Shown piece by piece: positions 36,789 through 45,372 of a stretch of 64,000 nt of DNA. Within the stretch, counting starts at the first letter, position 1. Every line of letters begins with the position of its first letter. The translations under genes and the position numbers were made by a program. A model generated the notes under the pieces. That model had not been told where the DNA came from. It worked only from the letters and a program-made list of their open reading frames with translations, and did no database searches. The stretch comes from Methylomonas koyamae (lineage in GTDB: Bacteria; Pseudomonadota; Gammaproteobacteria; Methylococcales; Methylomonadaceae). The stretch covers positions 4,402,001-4,466,000 of the forward strand of contig NZ_AP019777.1 of the NCBI RefSeq assembly GCF_019669905.1, in the 5' to 3' direction.

Positions 36789-39413
36789 TCAAACGAATAT
36801 CAAGCCGCCGAAACTCGCCGCATCCAGCGGCCGGCTGAAGTAATAGCCTTGCACCTCGTCGCAGGCCAGTTCCCGCAAAAATGCCAGTTGTTCGGCGGTT
36901 TCGACGCCTTCCGCCAATACGGTCAGCCGCAGGCTGTGGCCCAGGGCCAGTATCGAGCGGGTGATGGCGCTATCGTTGGCGTCTTGCGGAATGTCCATGA
37001 CAAAGGACCGGTCGATTTTCAATTTGTCGACCGGCAAGCGTTTCAAATAGCTCAACGACGACTGGCCGGTACCGAAATCGTCGATAGCCAGCGTCAGGCC
37101 GAGGTCGCGCAGGGCTTCCATGACCTGAATATTGCGCTCGGCCTGGCGCATGATGTAGGTCTCGGTTATTTCCAGCTCCAGATGCTGCGGTGCCAGGCCG
37201 GTTTCCGCCAAAATCCGCCCGACCGCAGCCAACACGTCGCTACGCTCGATCTGCGCTCCAGACAGATTGACCGCCATCCGCTGAAAGCCTTTGCCGGCTT
37301 CCGCCCAAATCCTGGCCTGGCGGCAGGCCGTGCGCAACACCCATTCGCCGATCGGTACGATCAAACCGGAATCTTCGGCGATTGCGATGAATTTGTCCGG
37401 CGGTATCATGCCTCTGTCCGGATGGCGCCAGCGCAGCAACGCCTCGGCTCCGATCAAGCGGCCGTCCGCCAGCGAATACTGGGGTTGGTAGTGGACTTGC
37501 AATTCGCCCCGGTTCAGCGCCTCGCGCAATTCGCCCTCCAAAAACAGGCGCTCCCTGGCCCGCTCGGTCAAGTGCGCTTCGAAAAACTGAAAATTGCCGC
37601 GGCCACGTTCTTTGGCTTGGTACATCGCCAGATCGGCGTGCTTGATCAGCGTCGTGTAATCCTCGCCGTCGTCGGGATAAAGGCTGATACCGATCGAAGT
37701 GCCGATTTCCAGCTTATGTCCTTGTACCTGAAACGGCCAGGCCAAGGCCTGCAAAATCTTGGCGGCGACTTTTTCGGTATCGCTGATGCTGGGATGGCTT
37801 TCCAGCAGGATGATGAACTCGTCGCCGCCCAGGCGCGCCACAGTGTCGCCCTGGCGCAAGCTGTCCTTCAAGCGTTGCCCGGCCATCCGCAGCAGTTCGT
37901 CGCCGACCGGATGCCCTAGGCTGTCGTTGACGTGTTTGAACCGGTCCAGGTCCAGAAACAGCAAGGCCAGCGTTTGCCGGTCGCGCCGGGCCCGTTCCAG
38001 ACTGTGCTCGCAACGTTCTTGAAAATGCTGCCGGTTCGGCAGATCGGTCAAGGCGTCGTAATACGCCAGATAATGGATGTGTTCGGCGCTTTGTTTTTGC
38101 TCGCTCAGATCGTAAAACACGCTGATATAGCAAATCACCCGGCCCTCGCTGTCGCGCACCGACGATATGTTCTGCCACAGCGGAATCAGTTCGCCGTCCT
38201 TGCGCCGGTCCCAGATCTCGCCTTGCCATTTGCCCTCGCGTTTCAGCGAGCTCCATAACTCCTGGTAGAAGCGTTTGCCGTGGTGGCCGGACTTGAACAG
38301 ATTGGGCTTGCGGCCGACCACCTCGTCCGGCTTGTAGCCCATCACCTCGCTGAACACCCGGTTGACTTTCAAAATATGGGCCTTGGCGTCGGTGATCAAA
38401 ATCGCGTTCAGGCTGTTGTCGAACACACTGGCAGCCAAGCGCAGTTGTTCGTCAACAATGTGTTGCTCGGTAATGTCCTGCACCGTGCCGACCGAACGCA
38501 GCGGTCGGCCGTCGGCCGCGTAATAATTCTGCGAGCGCTCGTGCACCCATTTGATGCTGCCGTCGGCGAATTGCAGGCGGTGTTGGATATCGTAAGGCTG
38601 GCTGTTGGCGAGCGAAGCTTGGTAGGCGCGATCGACCTGCTCCCGGTCCTCCGGATGCACCAACGCCAGAAACGCTTGGTAGCTGTGCGGCGGCTCGGTC
38701 CGGGTCAATTCGAAAATCCGGTAGACCTGCTCGGACCAGGTCAGGCGGCCGCTGGCCAAATCCAGCTCCCAATGGCCCAATTGGGCGATGTGCTGGGCCT
38801 CTTTCAACAGGCTTTCGCTGCGGCGCAAGCGCTCCTGCTGTTGCTTCAACACCGTGATATCGGTGGCGCAGATCACGGCGCCTTCTTCCTTACCCTGCGG
38901 GTTATGCTGCACGCTGCCCTTGAGCCAATAATGCCGGTAACGCCCGTCGCGGCCGCGCAAACGGTGCTCGGCCGCATAATCGCCCCGGCAGCGCACCGTC
39001 TCGAATAACGGCGAATGCACCGGCCAAGGCAGGCTACCCAGCTCTGCGGCCAGGCTTTGGCGTTCCGCCGGATGCAGCCAAGCATCGGCAACGGCCGGTT
39101 CCGGCTCCGCGCCTACAGCAGCCAGTTCCTGCGCACATTGCTGATTGATCCGAAGTAAGCGCCCGTCCGGGCCGAGTACGATCATCAAGGCGCCGGTGCT
39201 GTCCATCACCCGTTGGATGAAATTGCTTTGGCTCTGGTAACGCTGGTTGGCTTCGCGTAACGCATTGCCGTGCGATTCCAGCGCCCGCAGCATCTCGTCG
39301 GTACGCTCGGCATCCCGGCTCATTTGCCGTTCCAACGCGGCGTTGGCCAGGCGCAAGGCTTCCACTTCGGTCCGCAACCGCGCCAGTTCCTGCTGCAATG
39401 CCGCTTCATTCAT
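36789..39413 (-). CDS. PAS-PAS-PAS-GGDEF-EAL protein linked to the hydrogenase
   Basis: 874 residues. A coiled coil lies at about 1-65, followed by three PAS domains (about 68-190, 200-320, 325-445; for example LGHWELDLASGRLTW and ILITDAKAHILKVNRVFSEV). A GGDEF domain with intact LGGDEF and an EAL domain with GAEALLRW, NLSGAQ and AIDDFGTGQSSL follow. Both c-di-GMP synthesis and hydrolysis look possible. There is no membrane segment, so it is cytoplasmic. Its start overlaps the hydrogenase protease stop by 8 nt, so it is translated with the hydrogenase and is a candidate receiver of its signal. Confidence 0.93.
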   Translation of the reverse strand: MNEAALQQELARLRTEVEALRLANAALERQMSRDAERTDEMLRALESHGNALREANQRYQSQSNFIQRVMDSTGALMIVLGPDGRLLRINQQCAQELAAVGAEPEPAVADAWLHPAERQSLAAELGSLPWPVHSPLFETVRCRGDYAAEHRLRGRDGRYRHYWLKGSVQHNPQGKEEGAVICATDITVLKQQQERLRRSESLLKEAQHIAQLGHWELDLASGRLTWSEQVYRIFELTRTEPPHSYQAFLALVHPEDREQVDRAYQASLANSQPYDIQHRLQFADGSIKWVHERSQNYYAADGRPLRSVGTVQDITEQHIVDEQLRLAASVFDNSLNAILITDAKAHILKVNRVFSEVMGYKPDEVVGRKPNLFKSGHHGKRFYQELWSSLKREGKWQGEIWDRRKDGELIPLWQNISSVRDSEGRVICYISVFYDLSEQKQSAEHIHYLAYYDALTDLPNRQHFQERCEHSLERARRDRQTLALLFLDLDRFKHVNDSLGHPVGDELLRMAGQRLKDSLRQGDTVARLGGDEFIILLESHPSISDTEKVAAKILQALAWPFQVQGHKLEIGTSIGISLYPDDGEDYTTLIKHADLAMYQAKERGRGNFQFFEAHLTERARERLFLEGELREALNRGELQVHYQPQYSLADGRLIGAEALLRWRHPDRGMIPPDKFIAIAEDSGLIVPIGEWVLRTACRQARIWAEAGKGFQRMAVNLSGAQIERSDVLAAVGRILAETGLAPQHLELEITETYIMRQAERNIQVMEALRDLGLTLAIDDFGTGQSSLSYLKRLPVDKLKIDRSFVMDIPQDANDSAITRSILALGHSLRLTVLAEGVETAEQLAFLRELACDEVQGYYFSRPLDAASFGGLIFV

Positions 39414-39864
39414 GGTGTTGCGGAGCGAAATAAACGCTGAGCAAAGCCACCGCGCGTTCCACGGCCGCGGCGACCGGTGCCGACAAGCCCGGCCGGAAAG
39501 GCTCCACGGCGGCGGCTTCGACGCCGACGATGCGCACCGTCGGCGCCGGTTCCGGCATTACCGCCAACGCCGCCAGCAGATAGCCGACACCGTGGCCGTG
39601 GCCGGCCGCCGCCGACTCCAGCGGAATGGCTTCCGCCGCCAGCTCCAACAACCTGCCGGGGTGGCCGGCCGGAGCCAGCGCATCGACGACGACGACCTCG
39701 GCGCAATCCCGGAACAGCGCCAGCGCGGCAAGGCCGGGCGTACCGGCATCGAACAGGCGCACGTCCGCCGCCAACGGCAACTGGGACAAGCGCTGGTAAA
39801 CGGCCGGCCCGAAGCCGTCGTCGCCATGCAAGGGATTACCGAAACACAGAATGTGGCGCATCAT
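39406..39864 (-). CDS. hydrogenase maturation endopeptidase (HupD/HycI family)
   Basis: 152 residues with the family opening ILCFGNPLHGDDGFGP, the Asp in VVVVDALAPAG and the His cluster in GHGHGVGYLLA; these three positions bind nickel in HybD-type proteases. It cleaves the C-terminal tail of the nickel-loaded large subunit. It lies 18 nt after the large-subunit gene and overlaps the PAS-GGDEF-EAL gene by 8 nt. Confidence 0.92.
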   Translation of the reverse strand: MMRHILCFGNPLHGDDGFGPAVYQRLSQLPLAADVRLFDAGTPGLAALALFRDCAEVVVVDALAPAGHPGRLLELAAEAIPLESAAAGHGHGVGYLLAALAVMPEPAPTVRIVGVEAAAVEPFRPGLSAPVAAAVERAVALLSVYFAPQHHE

Positions 39865-39882
39865 CGCGGCAATAGGCGGGAA

Positions 39883-41400
39883 TCAAGGCGCGAAACGCAA
39901 CTTTTTTCCGCTGTCCAACATATGCACGGTACAGACCAGGCAGGGATCGTGCGAGCGGATGATATGGCCGATTTCTATCGGATCGTCGGGGTCCTGCACC
40001 GCCACGCCGACCAGACTCTGCTCCCAGTGGCCGGGCAGGCCGTTACTGTCGCGCGGCGACGCGTTCCAGGCGGTGGGGGTGACGATTTGGTATTGGGCGA
40101 TGACGCCGTCTTCGATTTTCAGCCAGTGGCCCAACGCGCCGCGGGCAGCCATGATCAGGCCGAAACCTTCGCCGTCGATTTCGGCGGATTTGGCCGGATT
40201 CAGGATATGCGGCTGACCGATGTCGGCAGCCAATTCTTCCAACATGCGCCGGGCTCCCGCCAATTCGTAAGCGATGCGGCGCACTCTGGCGAACTGGCGC
40301 AGCCAGGCATTGCCGCCTTCCGCCGCATGCAGCGACCGAATCAGCGCATCGCCGCCGATCAGCAGTTCCGCCAGGGGCCCGGTCTGCACCGCCTTGTCGC
40401 CGTAGCGCGGCGCCTTGGCCCAGGTATAGCGGTCGCTGTTGGGCTGAAAATCCGGCACCGTTTCGCCGTTCAGCGGATGCCGGCCGCCCGGGTAAGGCCG
40501 AAACCAGGAGTGGCGCACGTGTTCGTTGACCAATTGCTGGTCGAAGGGGCTCAGCGTGGCACTGTCGCCGTCGTAGAAGCCGCCCGGCAGCAGCCGGCCC
40601 GACGCCTGCTGCGGATCGCACCACGCGCCGAAACTCAACATGTGCCGGGTCCCGGCCGCCATGCCGTGCAACCCGAGCGAGCGGGCGCAACGGCTCAACA
40701 AGCCGAGCGCACTATCGGCATGGGCCGGCGTTTCCAGCCATTCGAAATAGGCATCGGCACTGTCCAACGCCAACCATTCGTCGAGCGGCGCACCGACGAT
40801 AACCTGTTCGTACCAATGCTGGATATCGTCCAACACCGCGCGGCAGGCCAAAATCCGCCGCAAATCGGGCGGTATCGTGACGCCGCCCGGCAGCATGTAG
40901 GAGGAATGCGGCCATTGCCCGCCGAATTGGGCGACGACCTCGACCGCCTTGCGGCTTTGGGCCAGAGTCTGCCGATAAATCGAGCCGCGGAACGGTTCGA
41001 AACGCTCGGTCAACTCGGCAAACCAGGCCTGGTCCCGGTAACGCGGATTGCAAAAATCCGGCGCGAAAAACAGAAAGGTCTGGCGCAGGTCGTTTTGTAT
41101 GCCCTCGGCGATCAGGCACAGGTTGCGGATTCGCACCGCATTCGGCGGCACCGGCACCTGCCAGATTTGCTCCAGCGCCAGCACCGCCGAATAAAGATGC
41201 GCGGTACCGCAAATGCCGCAAACCCGCGGCGTGATCACCAAGCTGTCGCGCGGCGCCCGGCCCAGCATGATTTGTTCGAAACCGCGGTACAGCGTGCCGA
41301 CGGTGCGGGCTTCCGCGACGACGCCGTCCTCCAACACCACGGCAATTTCCAGATCGCCTTCGACCCGGTTCAGACTCAGATTGAGCTCGACTCTAGCCAT
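39883..41400 (-). CDS. [NiFe] hydrogenase large subunit (group 2-like)
   Basis: 505 residues. The N-terminal nickel ligands are in RVCGICGTAH (Cys61, Cys64) and the C-terminal ones in SHDPCLVCTVH (Cys487, Cys490, His493). Twelve residues follow His493 (MLDSGKKLRFAP), the tail a maturation protease would remove. The sequence around the motifs (EIGHIIRSHDPCLVCTVH) resembles group 2 enzymes (uptake and H2-sensing types). The start shares one base with the small-subunit stop (TGATG), so the two are translationally coupled. It should be cytoplasmic, since the small subunit has no Tat signal. Confidence 0.95.
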   Translation of the reverse strand: MARVELNLSLNRVEGDLEIAVVLEDGVVAEARTVGTLYRGFEQIMLGRAPRDSLVITPRVCGICGTAHLYSAVLALEQIWQVPVPPNAVRIRNLCLIAEGIQNDLRQTFLFFAPDFCNPRYRDQAWFAELTERFEPFRGSIYRQTLAQSRKAVEVVAQFGGQWPHSSYMLPGGVTIPPDLRRILACRAVLDDIQHWYEQVIVGAPLDEWLALDSADAYFEWLETPAHADSALGLLSRCARSLGLHGMAAGTRHMLSFGAWCDPQQASGRLLPGGFYDGDSATLSPFDQQLVNEHVRHSWFRPYPGGRHPLNGETVPDFQPNSDRYTWAKAPRYGDKAVQTGPLAELLIGGDALIRSLHAAEGGNAWLRQFARVRRIAYELAGARRMLEELAADIGQPHILNPAKSAEIDGEGFGLIMAARGALGHWLKIEDGVIAQYQIVTPTAWNASPRDSNGLPGHWEQSLVGVAVQDPDDPIEIGHIIRSHDPCLVCTVHMLDSGKKLRFAP

Positions 41401-42341
41401 CAGACGTCCATCTCTTTATCGCGCACCCGAGCCGGCGCCGCGGCCCGCGCCAGATTTTTGTAGGCCATGTAGCGGGCGCGCTCGACTCCGAGCGGGAGCC
41501 GCACCGGAATATCGCCGATTTTCGGGGTACTGAACAAATCGGCTTCGCGCGGAAAGGTCGGCGACGTACAACCGAAGCACGGCACGCCGGCCCGGGTCTT
41601 GCTGCTGACGCCGTTCCACAGGTCGCTGTTGCAAACCGCTTGCGTCATCGGCCCCTGGCAACCCAAATTGAAAAACAGACAGGCGCGGCCGCCGGGCTCC
41701 AGTTCCTCGATGTCGTATTCGTGGTATTCGTTGCGGGTGCAGCCTTGATGGACGATGGTGTTGAAAAACGCCTGCGGCCGGTTCAAACCGTCCAACGGCA
41801 GCGGCCATCCGGCGGCCAGACCGGCCAGGGTTTGCGTCATCGTATGCGGATGGGCCGGGCAGCCGGCAACGTTGACTACCGGTAAACCGCGCCGGGAGCG
41901 CCATTCCGGCGGCAGCAAACCGCCCGGCCGGTCGCGGTCGAATTGCAGGCCGATACAGTCGCTGGGATTGGGCGCCGCCGCATGCACGCCGCCGAACGCG
42001 GCGCAGGTGCCCATCGCCACCACGACGCCGGCCTGTTGCGCCAATTCGCGCACCATCTCCATTTTCGCCCGGCCGCGGTAGCTGTCGTACAGTCCGGTAC
42101 CGCGCGGCGCCGTGACGATACTGCCTTCCACACATAAAATATCCAGCGTTTGCTCGCCGCTGACGATGCGCTGGTAGATCGCATCGTGCTGGCTCATCGG
42201 CTGGTGGGATAGCGAGGGGTGCCAGAGGAGTTCGACGCCGTGGTCGGTCAACAACTGCTCCAAGCTCGGCGTTTCGGCCGACAAAATAGCCAAAGAATCG
42301 CCGCCGCAGGCGCCGGTCTGCAACCAGAATAATGTAGCCAT
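41400..42341 (-). CDS. [NiFe] hydrogenase small subunit (group 2-like)
   Basis: 313 residues, starting at MATLFWLQTGACGGDSL, where GGAGG precedes the ATG by 5 nt. There is no Tat signal peptide and no C-terminal membrane anchor, so it is soluble. Iron-sulfur ligands lie in MGTCAAFGG, VNVAGCPAHPHT, HQGCTRNEYHEYD, LFFNLGCQGP and VPCFGCTSP. The usual second Cys of the N-terminal CxxC is Asp15 (CGGD). It is the first gene of the hydrogenase/c-di-GMP operon. Confidence 0.95.
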   Translation of the reverse strand: MATLFWLQTGACGGDSLAILSAETPSLEQLLTDHGVELLWHPSLSHQPMSQHDAIYQRIVSGEQTLDILCVEGSIVTAPRGTGLYDSYRGRAKMEMVRELAQQAGVVVAMGTCAAFGGVHAAAPNPSDCIGLQFDRDRPGGLLPPEWRSRRGLPVVNVAGCPAHPHTMTQTLAGLAAGWPLPLDGLNRPQAFFNTIVHQGCTRNEYHEYDIEELEPGGRACLFFNLGCQGPMTQAVCNSDLWNGVSSKTRAGVPCFGCTSPTFPREADLFSTPKIGDIPVRLPLGVERARYMAYKNLARAAAPARVRDKEMDV

Positions 42342-42572
42342 CGTTCGCCTCCAGCCCGATTTCAAAGACCCATCTTAATAAATCGGGCATTTGAGCGCCA
42401 ACGGAAACGCAACCCTCCGACGAGCGGGCCTACAAAAAGCGCTCGCGGCCTTGGCCGGCACTATCCGAACCTTGCCGGGGCCGCTATCGTGCTTAAGAAT
42501 TTTGCCGGCGGTGACAAAACGCAGCGGCGCCCGCCGGAAAGACGGCTTAATTTGCCGGCATGGCTGCCGGCG

Positions 42573-43190
42573 CTAGCCCTTCAGGACCCAAGGAAAATAA
42601 GTCAGCACCAGTTCGGCGATGGTTTTGTTCAATTCGGTATTCTGGGCGTTGACGTATTCCACTTTCTCGTACAGTTTCAACGAGTCGCCAACCGCCGGCA
42701 TACTGAATTCGCACATCGTAAACAGCGAATAACACCAGGCGTAAATCACCGGGATATTGGACTTCAGGTGTTTTTGGGTTTCTTCTTGCAGCCATTTAGC
42801 CTGACCGGTTTTGCTTTGCTGGGTATCGATGATATCGACCGTGATATCGGTAAACTCTTTCAGCGCCTTGGCCCTGACCCGGTTGTCCTCGTCGATATGC
42901 TCTTTGGCAAAAACGTTCAGCGTCATACCCTTTCTATCGACGATATTCGGGATGTCGCCGTGGCGCCCGGAAAACACTTTGAAATTTTTATGGCCTTGAG
43001 AGCGCAACAACGCAACAAGCGGCAGCCAGGAGTTTTCGCCGGTTATCGTCACCGACAGGTATAGCTGGCCGACCTGAACCCAGGGGCAATCTTCGTCTTT
43101 GACGTCACCCGATAACAGATTCTTACTGATCACGCTCGGCTTGGCGGTCGAGTTGTGGTTGTACAAGGTATTGGTCGGTTTGGTAGCCAT
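42573..43190 (-). CDS. hypothetical protein, 205 aa
   Basis: The cytoplasmic-looking protein has no signal peptide and no obvious membrane segment. Visible parts include GDVKDEDCPWVQVGQLYLSV, LVALLRSQGHKNFKVFSGRH, TVDIIDTQQSKTGQAKWLQE and IAELVLTYFPWVLKG. A purine-rich GGGGG lies upstream of the ATG. It lies 231 bp upstream of the hydrogenase small subunit in the same orientation, so it could belong to that regulon, but its role is unknown. Confidence 0.7.
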   Translation of the reverse strand: MATKPTNTLYNHNSTAKPSVISKNLLSGDVKDEDCPWVQVGQLYLSVTITGENSWLPLVALLRSQGHKNFKVFSGRHGDIPNIVDRKGMTLNVFAKEHIDEDNRVRAKALKEFTDITVDIIDTQQSKTGQAKWLQEETQKHLKSNIPVIYAWCYSLFTMCEFSMPAVGDSLKLYEKVEYVNAQNTELNKTIAELVLTYFPWVLKG

Positions 43191-43355
43191 ACTGAGCCCC
43201 CGGAAATTGGTTAAGGTGGTCCAAGTCTAGCCGCAAGCCTCCGAAAAGCCAGCGCGGCGCAAACCGCTGCCGTTGCAGGCAGACAAGCGGCGCTAGCGAG
43301 ATAGGCCGGCACCGGTGCATGCTGGTAGAATAGGCCTTTTGACTCGTTAGCGATC

Positions 43356-44282
43356 ATGCGTCTAATCCGTGGGCTGAACCATCTCGACCCGTTGCGCAAC
43401 GGCTGTGTCTTGACGATCGGCAATTTCGACGGCCTGCATTTGGGCCACCGCCTGGTGATCGAAAAACTGGCCGAGCACGGCCGCCGGCTGCAACTGCCGA
43501 CCGTGGCGATGGTGTTCGAACCGCAACCGCTGGAATATTTTTTGGCCGACCACGCGCCTTCCCGCTTGACCCGCTTACGCGAGAAAGCCATCCAATTCGC
43601 CAAACTGCCGATCGACGAATTATTGGTGATGCCGTTCAAGCGTAGCCTGGCCGATTGCGACGCCGAGCAATTCATCGCCGACATCCTGGTCCGCCGGCTG
43701 AACGTCAAGCATTTGGTGGTCGGCGACGACTTCCATTTCGGCAAGGCCCGCCGCGGCAATTTCGCGTTATTGCAGCATCGCGGCGAAACGTACGGCTTTA
43801 GCGTGGAAGATAGCCATTCCTTCGAGCTGGCCGGGCTACGAGTCAGCAGCACCTTGATCCGCGACGCGCTGGGCGAAGGCGATCTGGCCCAGGCCAAACT
43901 AATGCTGGGCCGTGATTATTCGGTCTGCGGCCGGGTCGCCCACGGCGACAAGCGCGGCCGCGAGCTGGGTTTTCCAACCGCCAACGTGCGCATGCAACGC
44001 AAGAATACCCCCATCGTCGGCGTCTACGCAGTGACGATGACCGGACTGGACGGCAAGGAATACCAGGGCGTCGCCAACGTCGGCTCGCGGCCGACCGTGG
44101 ACGGCGGCGCCAAAGTGGTACTGGAGACGCATTTGTTCAACTTCAATAAGGACATCTACGGCCATTACGTCGAAGTGCATTTCAAGCACAAGCTGCGCGA
44201 CGAAATCCGCTTCGACTCGCTGGACGCACTGAAGCGGCAAATCGGCCTGGATGTGGCGCAAGCCCAGCGGTTTTTCGGATGA
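43356..44282 (+). CDS. ribF: bifunctional riboflavin kinase / FAD synthetase
   Basis: 308 residues. The adenylyltransferase half has TIGNFDGLHLGHRLVIEKL and VVGDDFHFGKARRGNF, and the kinase half has RVAHGDKRGRELGFPTANV and GVANVGSRPTVDGG. It makes FMN and then FAD in the cytoplasm. Its stop overlaps the DUF1289 start as ATGA. Confidence 0.97.
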   Translation: MRLIRGLNHLDPLRNGCVLTIGNFDGLHLGHRLVIEKLAEHGRRLQLPTVAMVFEPQPLEYFLADHAPSRLTRLREKAIQFAKLPIDELLVMPFKRSLADCDAEQFIADILVRRLNVKHLVVGDDFHFGKARRGNFALLQHRGETYGFSVEDSHSFELAGLRVSSTLIRDALGEGDLAQAKLMLGRDYSVCGRVAHGDKRGRELGFPTANVRMQRKNTPIVGVYAVTMTGLDGKEYQGVANVGSRPTVDGGAKVVLETHLFNFNKDIYGHYVEVHFKHKLRDEIRFDSLDALKRQIGLDVAQAQRFFG

Positions 44283-44512
44283 AGGCTGAGACGATGCTCG
44301 ACAATACCCCCGTTCCGTCCCCTTGCGTCCGAAATTGCTGCCTGGACGACAGCGACATCTGTCTGGGCTGTTTCCGCTCGCTGGACGAGATCCGCAACTG
44401 GAGCAACGCCGATAACGCCAGCCGCGAGCAAATACTGCACCGGGCGGCAGCGCGGCGCCAATCCCGCCCCTCCCCGCTTTTTTTAACGAACAAGGACTCA
44501 TCGCCGCAATGA
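44279..44512 (+). CDS. DUF1289 Cys-rich protein
   Basis: 77 residues with four Cys in the pattern SPCVRNCCLDDSDICLGCFRS followed by LDEIRNWSNAD, the signature of DUF1289, probably a small iron-sulfur or zinc protein. It overlaps ribF and the following HDOD gene by 4 nt each (ATGA). An alternative start at 44294 has a better-spaced AAGG. Confidence 0.88.
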   Translation: MKAETMLDNTPVPSPCVRNCCLDDSDICLGCFRSLDEIRNWSNADNASREQILHRAAARRQSRPSPLFLTNKDSSPQ

Positions 44513-45372
44513 CAGAGGATGCCGAAGACGAACTGGTCCGCAAAGCTTTAAAAAACATCAAAATCCCGCCGGCGCCGCACGTTTTGGATAAGCTGCACAA
44601 GGAATTGCAGAAAGACGAGCCCGAGCTGGAGACGGTCGCCGAGATACTGGCGCAGGACATCGGCTTGTCGGCGCTGGTATTGCGCAGCGTCAATTCGCCG
44701 TATTTCGGCTTACGCACCAAAGCCGTGTCGATCCAACACGCCACCTCGCTATTCGGCCTGCGCAATATCGTCAATATCGTGGCCGGTCTGGCGTTGCGGC
44801 GGGTGTTCGAAGAGACAGAAGGCGCCAACCCGCCCAATTTTTGGGATTCGCCGCTGAACGTGGCGATGGCCGCGGCCGCGATAGCCCGCGCGGTGTTTTA
44901 TTCGCGGCCTGACGAGGCCTACATGCTCGGCTTGTTCCATAACGCCGGCCACCCTTTGCTGACCCAGCACTTTGCCGGCTATGCCGAGTTCATGTCGCAA
45001 CACATCAACGCGGCGGACCAGTCGATCTGCGCCGCCGAAGACCGCCAATACCAGGTCGAGCACGCCGTACTCGGTTATTACCTGGCCCGAGCCTGGGGCC
45101 TGGATAAACGCATCGCCAATGTGATCCGCGACCACCACCAGGTCAAGGAACGCTTCGCCGCACGCGACCGCGGCGACCCCAGCGAATTGAGCCTGCTGGC
45201 GATCCTGAAAATGGCCGAACATATCGATAAGTTGTTTTGGGGCTACCAGCCCGATTACGAATGGCTGGAAATCCAAGACCTGATCCTGAACTTCGTCGGC
45301 CTTAGCGAGCAAGACTTCGCCGAACTGCACCAGGACATCGCCGACAACGTCCTCGGCGGCTTGACCCGCTAG
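44509..45372 (+). CDS. HDOD domain signalling protein
   Basis: 287 residues of HDOD type: IPPAPHVLDKLHKELQ, ILAQDIGLSALVLRSVNSPY, SIQHATSLFGLRNIVNIV and an HD-like region with MLGLFHNAGHPLL and VIRDHHQVKERF. Such domains act in stress and c-di-GMP-linked signalling in many gammaproteobacteria. It is the last gene of the ribF operon and overlaps the convergent flippase gene by 4 bp. Confidence 0.9.
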   Translation: MTEDAEDELVRKALKNIKIPPAPHVLDKLHKELQKDEPELETVAEILAQDIGLSALVLRSVNSPYFGLRTKAVSIQHATSLFGLRNIVNIVAGLALRRVFEETEGANPPNFWDSPLNVAMAAAAIARAVFYSRPDEAYMLGLFHNAGHPLLTQHFAGYAEFMSQHINAADQSICAAEDRQYQVEHAVLGYYLARAWGLDKRIANVIRDHHQVKERFAARDRGDPSELSLLAILKMAEHIDKLFWGYQPDYEWLEIQDLILNFVGLSEQDFAELHQDIADNVLGGLTR

